Below, in pieces: positions 20,601 through 28,908 of a stretch of 60,000 nt of DNA. This DNA comes from Lineus longissimus. Its lineage: Eukaryota; Nemertea; Pilidiophora; Heteronemertea; Lineidae. The first letter of the stretch is position 1, and each line of letters starts with the position of its first letter. Under the pieces are notes generated by a model that saw only the letters and a program-made list of their open reading frames with translations, was not told the origin of the DNA and searched no databases. A program made the position numbers and the translations under genes. The stretch spans positions 6,140,001 to 6,200,000 of the forward strand of contig NC_088319.1 in the NCBI RefSeq assembly GCF_910592395.1, written 5' to 3'.

Positions 20601-22398
20601 GAATATTAGAGTTATCATCTCCAGAAGCCCGTGCCACTTCCCAAATCAAGTCTTTCATCACGACACTCGTAACTGTTTTATTGTCCGAGTGATAGGTTAC
20701 TGTTGGAGCTGGCTTTTTAGCCGGCTTGCGATACCCTTGGATATGCTGCTCCCTATACTGTGCAGTGTCCAGTGATTTCTGTTTTGTGCAAGGAATTGAA
20801 GACGATTCTCGAGTTTCTTGAGTTCGTTGATACAAAACAATTGCCATGGCATGGGTGGTATGTTTCCCATCGATTGTCTCCTCATTTTGGTCGAAGTTAT
20901 CAATGGCTGCATCAACAATTGATAGAATGTTTTCCGGGTCAAACTGTGAAATCCCACGTGGTATCTTGACGTCAGACGGCCCTGATAGCTCATCGACAGC
21001 TGCCGATGTTAGAAACTTTCTGACTTGGTCATAATTGACAGAATATCCAAGGGAACATAAAACATCTATAAGTGCCTTACTCCCATGGTCATGGTGCGTC
21101 TGGACCCCAAGACCAAATGTAATGGGAGTCTGTGTCCTACAGGCCAAAGCAATGGTGCTGTGGCAGATACCCAGTACCCTCATATCAGCCTCAGTTGGGG
21201 GACAATGCTTAGCTTTATCAAAGAAATTCTTCGACGTGCACCATGCTATAAAGTCATACAATGTATCCGGAACAAATTTCCTGCACTGCGGTATGTTGAA
21301 GTCTCCACTTGGAGAATATTCAGTGGTTTGATAGGTAATTCCTGCCATTGAATTGCGAAGGATACCAGCAGCTCGATGAAGGATGGCAGCATCATCCAGT
21401 TCATTTGAACTGTCACTAATGAATTCACATTCACCGGATTCATTGATCTGGATGTTTAGTGCGGCAGCTTTTTTCAGAGCGTCACCAACACTCAACTCAC
21501 TCGAACAAACTAGATCGGACTTGCCAGCTTGGGCTATGAATAACAGTTTGTCGTTAAACCGTTTCTTGAGCTTATCCTTAAGCTTCCACGAGGGATAGTC
21601 ACTTGGCTTTACATTGGTACCAGTTTGATTACCTTCATTGAGTATCTCAATGAATCGTTCAAGTAGAGAGGACAGTGTAACAAGCTTTTTAGTTCTTGAG
21701 AGTAACGTGTTCTCGATTTCCTCACTCAAAGATAGAACAGCCTTATCATAATCACTCAGACACTTCTGCCCCTCAACCTTGGCTCGGTCAGCCTTGATAT
21801 TTCTCGGTGTAACATATCTACTGTAACATGTCCTATGGTATTTGGCATCATATGCAAACAAGTCTGGATATGACAACATACGCATATGAATCTTGTCATC
21901 AAGTCTTTCTAGGGATGCTGCAATAATGCGTTCATGAGTGGAAGCCCCAGTGCCGGTAGTAATATTTGTCAACTTTTCTTTCCGAGTGTTTGATGTCCCA
22001 CAAATAAAACAGTCAGTTCTTATGTTAAATGAAGAAGTTTCAGTTCGCCGAAGCCGGTTAGGACCACTCTCCACCATGTCACTAGCAGTGCTAACTGTTG
22101 CACTCGTTTCATCATTTCGTACGTACTTTAGATTACTCGCAGATGTGTACCAAGCTCTGCACTGGTTGTGATATCTCACTGTAACATTTTGATTTAAAAT
22201 GTCATCTTTGATTTCAGAGAGCGCTACATTCACATGATCTTGACGTTTTTCCGCAGCCTGAATAATAGCTTTGATTCCCTCTAACGTTGGATTTTTAACA
22301 AATGCACGGTCTGCATCCAAGGGGCAGTTACATATCACACAGTCGTCATTGCTGCTTTTTCGTCTTTTCTTCTCAGGAGGTTCTTGGATAACATCCAT
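17629..22398 (-). CDS. Academ-like transposase with XPG-type nuclease domain, 1589 aa, intact frame
   Basis: One uninterrupted frame from ATG 22398. Near the N-terminus are two Cys/His modules: CVICNC ending in YHNQCRAWY (residues about 20-80) and CFICG ending in YHRTCYSRY (about 130-195). A long helical middle follows. From about residue 1200 an XPG/FEN-like nuclease core can be read: IIDGMAML, then QEEADTRMILHA, RCDDTDVLVLMVYY and HALTGCDTTCSLNRIGKKTA, giving the clustered acidic residues and a helix-hairpin-like segment. The C-terminus has LPPTEDSFKQH, a GHGW motif and a CXC-like cluster (CPCALAKLWCIEACGCVNC). It should cut DNA during transposition. No frameshift or stop is seen, so it may still be functional. 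The other reading is a related KDZ-type protein; the XPG motifs favour Academ. Confidence 0.75.
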   Translation of the reverse strand: MDVIQEPPEKKRRKSSNDDCVICNCPLDADRAFVKNPTLEGIKAIIQAAEKRQDHVNVALSEIKDDILNQNVTVRYHNQCRAWYTSASNLKYVRNDETSATVSTASDMVESGPNRLRRTETSSFNIRTDCFICGTSNTRKEKLTNITTGTGASTHERIIAASLERLDDKIHMRMLSYPDLFAYDAKYHRTCYSRYVTPRNIKADRAKVEGQKCLSDYDKAVLSLSEEIENTLLSRTKKLVTLSSLLERFIEILNEGNQTGTNVKPSDYPSWKLKDKLKKRFNDKLLFIAQAGKSDLVCSSELSVGDALKKAAALNIQINESGECEFISDSSNELDDAAILHRAAGILRNSMAGITYQTTEYSPSGDFNIPQCRKFVPDTLYDFIAWCTSKNFFDKAKHCPPTEADMRVLGICHSTIALACRTQTPITFGLGVQTHHDHGSKALIDVLCSLGYSVNYDQVRKFLTSAAVDELSGPSDVKIPRGISQFDPENILSIVDAAIDNFDQNEETIDGKHTTHAMAIVLYQRTQETRESSSIPCTKQKSLDTAQYREQHIQGYRKPAKKPAPTVTYHSDNKTVTSVVMKDLIWEVARASGDDNSNIPAWSGFNALVCTKTVPVTRIRYLPFIDASPSDLSTMFTTLLRLVLIAEELGQEHILVTADLAIYSKAQQIMWSKPERLVGKVTMRLGGMHLTMAFLASIGKLFGDGGLLNILTSSDVYAAATANQMLQGKQYARAIRGIRLAHEVLTHMFLIAAESFATKKCLPWLTDETKQFVHDLDQSFKSKDATACAAACQKAEGMIPQSVLDTIARFRKEGRCQSATFAYWDSFLEAGNILLRLLRADREADFLMHLEAVMETVPYFILAGRVNYARYTPVYIAEMNQLEEREPLMYRHMMEGGFVVRRTAARAFNCVPTDQALEQTINREAKSQGGVIGFTLRKGALLRWLLTRHITGEYAEAFKDLVCNSGTNRKLPEELGNARMNKDRKDVNDMKEYLESQCQDPFDLEDVPDNLLNITTGQMASPQVEDSLKDIPDKGKVIFDNFVKERLGDEPTKDFWDALKKKTVSTFADMKKALPNDKDRKLIIDTEVLFRRLLAVSRIRDVDMRNVLKYELAAIAPSLFHDDGSMRKTTKSDLTDKLESNCTEVLAELPQIPESNSSAYIIDGMAMLQALNENQFKTFKDLAEVVQKRTVRLLNMQRLELTSVTIVFDRYDHKPSIKTTERERRGSSVQSQYQIQGGRDVPNYRKFLKGAGNKASLANYISHFIVEHAAEFIPNGKSIVLAGGFSEGELVKEVTSSCASSLESLYSNQEEADTRMILHACSLSKDFDRIIIRCDDTDVLVLMVYYFSRGHLADLVYMYAGHSGKERYIPVHLIANQLGPTVSQCLPAAHALTGCDTTCSLNRIGKKTAYSTLLKNADTLTDLKTLHSENLEVNITVARSYALLLYGKKAKGIDTLDELRYQMATTTDKAAAMLPPTEDSFKQHVLRAKYQTQIWCESHIANQEVVEPVGHGWSACDGGGITQTMFTQAAAPIEVRKLTHLYCTDKDCLDEKKCPCALAKLWCIEACGCVNCQNQYNIPEEGDEMEMDM

Positions 22399-22859
22399 TC
22401 TATTTTCTGAAAAAAAGGGTCAATGTCAATACCGAAATCCAAAAACTTCAAAACCGGCTAGGCTGCTGGATCAAGGTGTTAAACATTTTAGTGCTATTTG
22501 TTAATTAATTCACAATAGGCACCCCATATGGCACATTGTTTTGAAGAAACCTGCTCATTAAAATCAGTCCTTTTGATTAAATTTTCAACAACAGTGCAAG
22601 CATGCTTATAAATTATATCAATTGTATGAGATCCTTACCTTCTACTGGCCTAAATACCAGAGTAATTACTTGAGGACCATCTCTCTGTGGCCAGTGATTA
22701 TCTTTTTATGTGAAGAAAGCATTGACCTTGAATTGAAGCCATTGAAACAAATTAGCAATTAGGGTGTGCTGCCATCTACAGACAAGTACGCAAACTGAAA
22801 AACCTATGGGAGGCTGAATGTGTCACACACCTGTCAGTTAATCCTAAAGTTTAGGCCTA

Positions 22860-23690
22860 TACACAAGGGGGTTATGGATCATGTTGTATCATTTCTAATA
22901 TGCTTAAACATACTAATATATCCATGATATAACTTAGCTGACAAATTAAATTAAAAGAAAAAACGTGTTTCACTTTGGTCTAAAATGGTCCAAAATTGTC
23001 AAATTTTGAGCATATTTATCGGCCCGTAACCCCCTACTGGCAATAAAACACCTGAAATATAGTGCTAGAATTCAACTTCAATGAAGTACATTGATATAAC
23101 CAGCCATGGTAGGCATTACGGGGGTGTATTTCATCAAAAACGGATATTTATGAATTATCGGCATTTTACGGGTTGTCGCAAGTAGGGGGTTAAACGGCCA
23201 TGTTGTACCCATTTCAATATGCTGAAACAAATTTTTATATCAATGAGACATCCTAGCTGACAAATTAAATCATATATAACACTGTTATATACAGTATCTG
23301 TGGAAAAATATAAGAAAATATCTTTCGTTTTGGTCAAAATTGTCAAAATTTTTCAAATTTTGGGCATATTTTTGGCCCTGTAACCATCCTGCTAGCATAA
23401 AACCACCTAAAATATATTGCTAGAGGTCCATTTCAATGATATACACTGATATAACCAGCCATAGTAGACGTTAGAGGGGCTGATTCCCTCATCTAAGCGA
23501 TTAAAGAAAATCGTCATTTTTTCACTCGTTGCCGCACAGAAGGGGTTAATTCAGCATGTTGTACAACGTTCCCGCAACTACAACATCATTTTTCAGAAAC
23601 TAGAGTTCCATACGAACAAAATGAGACCAATCCCAGCTTGTTATACCTCCGGTAGGGGTATCTCGAAATTTTTGAGCCTTGGCCGCTGCA
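22860..23690. repeat. Right TIR/subterminal array of the Academ-like element
   Basis: Inverted counterpart of the left arm: about 650 bp is closely similar, with at least two tandem units (near 23210 and 23560) plus a decayed one near 22870. Words such as GATATAACCAGCCAT and CCCCCTACT recur once per unit. Confidence 0.75.
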
Positions 23691-23693
23691 CTA

Positions 23694-24178
23694 ATAAGTG
23701 AGTGCTATAAATGATCGGTGCGTGGTTCAGAGAAATCGACGTGGCTTATGGTGTAATTCCAAACGAACCGGGAATTGCTCCAAATTGCCGAAGACACCTC
23801 CGTTGAAATTGACGTGGCCACTCTAGTTTTACCAACTTCTCACAGATGGCGTGACAGAAAATTCACGCACTGCCAACGTTTTTCTGAGCAACACTTTGGT
23901 TCCATGAAGATGGCGTGATAGTTCTGGACACTTGAGACATAATATGGCGTTGGTAGATTCAGACGACAGCACGGCCCACATCAAAATACACGACAAAATA
24001 GCGCCTTTCGAACATATTTATCTTCTTTTCACTATACCGTCCTCATTTGTAGCCATTAATCATGACTTCAACCAAATTTCGTCCTACTTGGTGCCCAAAT
24101 AACTACAGAGTTTGCGCCACAAATTTCGCCAACTCAGAAATAATATATAAGATTGTACTTACAGTCACAATCAGTTTG
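23694..24178. other. Non-coding stretch, nothing recognised
   Basis: Only short frames, no repeats or splice-bounded exons. Confidence 0.4.
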
Positions 24179-24180
24179 TA

Positions 24181-24643
24181 CCGTATTTTCCGGCGTATGA
24201 CCCGCGGCTTTTTGCCCTCAAACAGGCCCAAAAAGTGGGGGTGCGGGTAATACAAAGGTGCGGGTCTTGCGTGGATTCTGAGAGGGATAAGCCCCAACCC
24301 CAAAGAAAAAAAAGGGGACCAAACTGGTTACTTGATAAGGATTTATGTCCATCGTTTTCGCATTGTTTTCAACCAATATTTCCGCCATGATCGCATAGTT
24401 TGTGATGTCTCCGCTAGGGAAAATAGTTACGGCCATGCTGGAATTGATCCACTTTGGTTAACAATTAAAAAAAACATGGCGGTTCTAGGATGTCAACATC
24501 AATGAATGGCTTACTTTTTTTGGAGGATGCGGGTCTTGGAGCAGTGCGGGTCATAATCAGGTGCGGGTCTTGCGTGGCTTTAGGTAATGGTCAAAGGGGG
24601 TGCGGGTCATAGGGCAGTGCGGGGGATAATCCGGAAAATACGG
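24181..24643. mobile_element. MITE with TA target site (Tc1/mariner or pogo-like)
   Basis: The ends CCGTATTTTCCGG and CCGGAAAATACGG are perfect inverted repeats, each flanked by TA (24179-24180 and 24644-24645). The inside has GTGCGGGTCTTGCGTGG-type words repeated near both ends in opposite orientation and no transposase. TA duplication points to the Tc1/mariner-pogo group; the exact family is not fixed. Confidence 0.7.
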
Positions 24644-24645
24644 TA

Positions 24646-25130
24646 CTATCCCTATCTTGCAGAGTGCTCTTAATATCCTTAATCCTGGGTGGGTGGCAAC
24701 AAAGAGAAAATGTGTCCCCGCAACCACCGCTTAAGTATTCAGGAGCCGAGCCACGAGTCAAGAGTCTGGCATTTTTATGAAAGGTTGTTAATTAAAGAAC
24801 TGCCAAGGCCATCTGATATGAGGGAGTCCAGAAAGAACTGACCATGTCAGGTACCCCCCTCTGGTAGACATATACCAGCAGAAAGCCGTGATCGGACAGC
24901 CACGTACCAGGTGACCACGACCTGCTCAGCAATACTTTTACGAGCGAAACTAACCAGCTTTCCCTTTAAGACATGACTTACGAAACTTTGTTTATTAGAC
25001 TCCGAACGCGTGAACACCAAATATCGACATTATTACGCTTCCACAACGTACATACAGCTTGTATTGAGGACTTAGGACTATTAGATTCCTCATTGGACTA
25101 TTCGATCAAAGTATTGGGAAACTCAGAAGT
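24646..25130. other. Non-coding stretch, nothing recognised
   Basis: A 71-codon frame from 24973 has no recognisable motif and runs into the tandem duplication. No gene is called. Confidence 0.4.
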
Positions 25131-25134
25131 TTTC

Positions 25135-25634
25135 GCAGCGAATGTCAAATTCGTTCACGTTTTTAGTTCGCGTTTAGTTAGAGTATAGTTCGTTCCGTTA
25201 AACCGGTAAGATAAGTTTGTACTCTCGAGAGATGTTTTGTTTGGACTGTCGATATGACGCTGGATTTCATCCGTAAATATCGAGAAAGGGGAGAATGTTT
25301 AGATAGTGTTGTCTTCGGCCCGTCACGGCCAATGTAGAAGTGTTTTAAAGAGTTTAATAATGAGAACATCAACGTATTGTTTTAGCAGCGAATGTCGAAT
25401 TCGTTCGCGTTTTTAGTTCGTGTTTAGTTAGAGTTATAGTTCGTTCCGATAAACAAATAAGATAAGTTTGCACTCTCGAGCAACGTTTTGTTTGGACTGT
25501 CGATATGACGCTGGATTTCATCCGTACATATCGAGAAAGGGGAGAATGTTTAGATATCGTTGTCTTCGGCCCGTCACGGCCAATGTAGAAGTGTTTTTAA
25601 GAGTTTGATAGAGAGAACATCAACATATTGTGAA
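25135..25634. repeat. Tandem duplication of a 250-bp unit
   Basis: Unit 1 (25135-25384) and unit 2 (25385-25634) share GCAGCGAATGTC...AATTCGTTC at the start and TCGAGAAAGGGGAGAATG about 150 bases in, with a handful of substitutions and small indels. The purine tract next to TG resembles a polypurine tract at an LTR edge, but no CA-terminated LTR pair is visible, so it is left as a tandem repeat. Confidence 0.8.
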
Positions 25635-25644
25635 AGCTGCCTTT

Positions 25645-25690
25645 TTAGCTCACCTCTTAGCAGAGGTGAGCTTATCCCATACCGTGGCGT

Positions 25691-25725
<35 letters not shown>

Positions 25726-26765
25726 CGTCGTCCGTTAGCAGGGCACTTTTCGTAACTGTTAGAGCTATTGAGTTGAAACTTGGTAGACATGTACCCTTAT
25801 GTAATGACACCTTGGAGACCAAGTTTCGGTCCGATTCGTTTCATGGTTTGGCCACCAGGGGGCAGAACGTTAAAAGTGAAAATATGCAATATCTCCCTTA
25901 ATTGTAGTCGGGAAATTTTGAAAAAAATATGGTAGGTACTTCTAGCAAAGGTGCATCATATCTCCTCCGGGTTTTTGATTTGACCTCCTTTTCAAGGTCA
26001 CAGAGGTCAAATGGTGTAAATTGGCCATTAGGATGTAACGATGGCACGTTTCTAAACTGCAATGACTATTGATACCAAATTTGGTACACATTTACCCCTT
26101 AGTCAGGTGATCTCAGGGACCGAAGTTTGGTCCAATATGATTCACCACTTGACCACCAGGGGGCAAAATCCAAAAACCTTAAAAATGTGATTATTCCTTA
26201 ACTTCTTGCCCGATTGCCACCAATTTGATATCATGGGTACATCTAACCACCATACAGTATATGTCACACAGGTTTTTAATTGGACCTTCTTGTCAAGGTC
26301 ACAGAGGTCAAATGGCGTAAATTCGCTGTCAGGCTGTAACTATGGCACGTTTCTTAACTGCAATGACTATTGATCACAAATTAAGTACACATGTACCCCT
26401 TGGTCAGGTGATCTCAGGTACCGAAGTTTGGTGCGATCTGATTTGCCGTTTGGCCTCCAGGGAGGGGGCCAAATCCTAAATTCTTCAAAATGCCATTATT
26501 CCTAGTAATGACTTGCCCGATTGGCACCAATTTGATATTATAGGTACATCTAATTCTAACAACCATTCAATGTGTCACCCGGGTCTTCTTTGATTTGACC
26601 TACTTTTCAAGGTCACAGAGGTCGAATGTACTGTAAATTGGCCATTTTGGGGAAATTGTAATTGCTTGGACCTACATCAAACCTAACACTACATGACACA
26701 ATACCATGCTCTTTATCCATCTTTCCTCCACATGAGGTGAGCACAATGGCCCTGGCCATTTCATT
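25645..26765 (+). repeat. TTAGCTCACC repeat family, copy 1, with short CGT microsatellite
   Basis: Starts with a strong hairpin (AGCTCACCTC ... GAGGTGAGCT), then GGCGTCCGTCGTC and about eleven CGT units. Three and a half internal tandem units of about 300 bp follow, each with AGGTCACAGAGGTCA. The 3' end is GAGGTGAGCACAATGG then CCCTGGCCATTTCATT, another hairpin. It is about 95 percent alike by eye to copy 2 at 35221-36461. No coding capacity. A non-autonomous interspersed element of unassigned class. Confidence 0.8.
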
Positions 26766-26839
26766 CTGTTTATTTGTCCGACAATATCATCAAAGTAAGC
26801 ATCTTTTACGAAAACGAATGAAGACTGAGTGAAGACAAC

Positions 26840-27333
26840 TCACGAACACCATCTTTTCATGAAACGGGTAACCCAACCATCGCTCGCACCAAAGTTTGAA
26901 CGTTGAGGACGGTCTCTTTGGATTCGTGTGCGTTCATACAGTGGTAGGTTGTCCCTCCATCTATCGAATGCGATGATGGCAGCATCTTGGAAGTCTTCTC
27001 TGGTCACCGGAAGTGCGTTTCACCGTGACTGAAGGTGGCGTCATGGACCATCCTCTTAACTTCCGGCCAGCAACCATCGTGGTTTTCTCGAACTCGCCTT
27101 GCCTGCGGGGCCGTCTCAAGCTTTTCCATCAGGTCGTCGATGTTGCTTATCCATCCCCTCAGCGTTGTGGGTGGGATACGTTACCTCCGAGTATACTCGG
27201 CTGCGTTTAGAATTCGCCCCTGCTGGATGAAACCCTGGCAGTCAAGGACATGTCGCACATTTTCCTGAGTCGTATAGGAACGCAGTTTCCTTGGTAGCGG
27301 CCGCTGTTGGGCGTCTTCAGGGTTTGGGTCCAT
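26840..27333 (-). pseudogene. CENP-B/pogo-type DNA-binding domain fragment
   Basis: From ATG 27333 the frame gives LRSYTTQENVRHVLDCQG and an HTH-like segment. A TAA (27183-27181) follows, then the same frame goes on with PPTTLRGWISNIDDLMEKLE. After a second break, another frame continues to RSNFGASDGWVTRFMKRW, the second helix-turn-helix of CENP-B-type domains. A GTGAGT donor-like site follows near 26844. Two HTH modules in this order are typical of pogo/Tigger transposases and CENP-B-derived host proteins. At least one stop and one frameshift make it a pseudogene. The longer frame reaching 27441 adds a hydrophobic leader that probably is not part of the gene. Confidence 0.55.
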
Positions 27334-27700
27334 TGCCAGAGTTGGGGATAATATCAATACAGCGACGAAAAGTTGAGCGAAGTTCATCATGACACTATAT
27401 ACGGCATAAATCAAGAATGCACCAATCGAAAACCCTACCAATGGGCCTATTACTAAGAGATAACCCTCATGTAATTTTATTACGAATACCTTAGTGGCTT
27501 TATTTCAAATAAAGGACATTGACAATGTTGAGCAATGTTGTAAGACTCTGATCTACGATGTCAGCAACAAGCCTTGGACATCATGTCTGCATGTGATGTA
27601 GATTTCAAATCCTAGTTATTATGGAAATTAGGGATCTTCCTATCGGTACAGTTGTCTGCCTATAGACCACCCTCATACACATGAGCCAATGGTCGTAACT
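27334..27700. other. Non-coding stretch, nothing recognised
   Basis: Only a hydrophobic upstream extension of the CENP-B-like frame; no support as a gene. Confidence 0.35.
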
Positions 27701-28018
27701 TTAGAGAAAAGGCATAGGTACCTCCCCAACGACGAGGTAACTGCGCGAGCACAGTATAATTATATAGTGTTTCTGGACACTGTAACAGTAGTAAGCCACT
27801 GCTGGGTGGGCAATAACATAAAGGGGGTATTGGGATGCTAGGGTTGACCGGATGGTGGTCAGAACTGAGCTGACTTGGGTATGTCCCACTAGTTGGACTG
27901 GCAGGAAGCCTTCCAGGAGCTTCTTGATGCCTAGGATCCAGGACTGACTTGTCATTTCGACCTGTTGTAATGTCAGCAGGGCGTCGGCCATATTCCTGGA
28001 AATCAATAAAGGTACCTT
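27701..28018 (-). pseudogene. F/Env-like glycoprotein, C-terminal part, cut off by the Polinton
   Basis: The minus frame contains LLEGFLPVQLVGHTQVSSVL, a string of short hydrophobic heptads, then HPAVAYY and a hydrophobic VVGEVPMPFL. This pattern resembles the membrane-proximal ectodomain of baculovirus-F/errantivirus-like envelope proteins. It stops at TAA near 27701 before any transmembrane segment, and a one-base shift seems likely there. At its 5' side it joins the Polinton exactly at the target duplication, in the same frame as the other half beyond 52988. Such proteins mediate membrane fusion in Env-bearing retroelements. Family assignment is by pattern only. Confidence 0.5.
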
Positions 28019-28268
28019 AGAATATATGTATTGTGGTGGTAGGAATCTAGGTAATTCTAAGCTATTTTAACAAAAGCCCTTACAAGCCTTTTTGTCTCAA
28101 ATTAGCTTAGAAACCCCTAAGAACCAGACACCACAATACATATATTCTATCATTCATGAGATTCCCAGTGAAGCGTTGCAGTGAAATGGTAAGGGAATAC
28201 TAGAGTTCAATGGGTTAATGTAATCATGACTTACTGTATTCCAACAGAAAGTACACGTCAATAGCTTT
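28019..28268. repeat. Polinton left TIR, with internal 130-bp palindrome
   Basis: 250 bp matched by the reverse complement of 52713-52987. Its first 130 bases (28019-28148) start AGAATATATGTATTGTGGTG and end with the exact reverse complement, with imperfect pairing between, so the terminus itself can fold back. Confidence 0.93.
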
Positions 28269-28514
28269 CCAAGGATACATCATTGCAAATATCCGTTAAA
28301 AACTAGCAGAGAAATGAACCCTTGAAGTTCGCACATCTTGATAGTCCCAGCGTATTCCAATAAATGCTGTAGGCCTACAAGACAGCTGTTACAGTGATTA
28401 ATCATTGTTGCTTGAATCTATTGAAAATATTTTTGACAGAGTCTGCATGTACATGGTAACATATGTTACCAAACAATACTCACGTCCCAAAGTATTACAA
28501 TGGTCTATTGTTCG

Positions 28515-28620
28515 TTAATGCGTTTATCCGACAGAATTTCGAGACATTATTTTAACGACGCAAAAATAATTTTCAGCGCTGAAAATATTTTTCGAAAATT
28601 CTGTCGGATAAACGCATTAA
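28515..28620. repeat. Cruciform-forming inverted repeat inside the Polinton
   Basis: Arms TTAATGCGTTTATCCGACAG plus AATTT (28515-28539) and their reverse complement (28596-28620) are perfect over 25 bases. The loop contains a second perfect palindrome, TTTTCAGCGCTGAAAA. It could be a tiny MITE or a structural or replication element. Confidence 0.85.
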
Positions 28621-28650
28621 GACACAATAGGCCTTTTCATGTTTTTGACA

Positions 28651-28748
28651 AGCAAAAATAATTAATGACTGCAACATCTGATATGGCCATTGTAATTTGC
28701 AAGCACAAATAATTAATGACTGCAACATCTGATATGGCCATTGTACAA
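28651..28748. repeat. 51-bp tandem duplication
   Basis: Two copies of a unit with ATTAATGACTGCAACATCTG then ATATGGCCATTGTA, starting at 28651 and 28702, differing at about one base. Confidence 0.9.
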
Positions 28749-28908
28749 CTGAATATCACTATGGTTTAAAGGCAAATGTTATTCTGTCCATGGAGACATG
28801 ATGTTAACGTCACACTTCCTCCATCTGGTGAGATTATTCCATTAAAATAAATGGCCTTTTTACTGTCTTCATTAACCAAAATTCAAGGAAAAAATTCAAG
28901 TAAATTAA

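Larger units (their letters stand above)
16340..23693. mobile_element. Academ-like DNA transposon, apparently full length
   Basis: The termini are inverted: TAGTGTAGCGGCCAAGGCTC at 16340 and its counterpart ending CACTA at 23693. ATA flanks both sides (16337-16339 and 23694-23696), matching the 3-4-bp target duplications described for Academ. The inverted similarity reaches several hundred bases inward. The single long gene inside encodes an XPG-nuclease-type protein with cysteine clusters, the hallmark of Academ transposases. The two ends differ by a few substitutions near 16364-16376, but no internal break is seen. Superfamily assignment rests on protein architecture and TSD length. Confidence 0.7.

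Noticed and set aside
18932-21598. Several 60-138-aa plus-strand ORFs over the transposase
   Set aside because: Antisense shadows of the 1589-aa frame.
16697-23346. Identical 63-aa ORFs at 16697-16888 and 23155-23346
   Set aside because: They are the same non-coding TIR sequence of the Academ-like element read from both ends.
25286-25550. Purine tracts next to TG as 3' LTR borders
   Set aside because: The tract lies inside a 250-bp direct repeat and no CA-terminated partner or primer site was seen.
25560-25901. Arg-rich ORFs around the shorter CGT array
   Set aside because: Same microsatellite effect as in copy 2.
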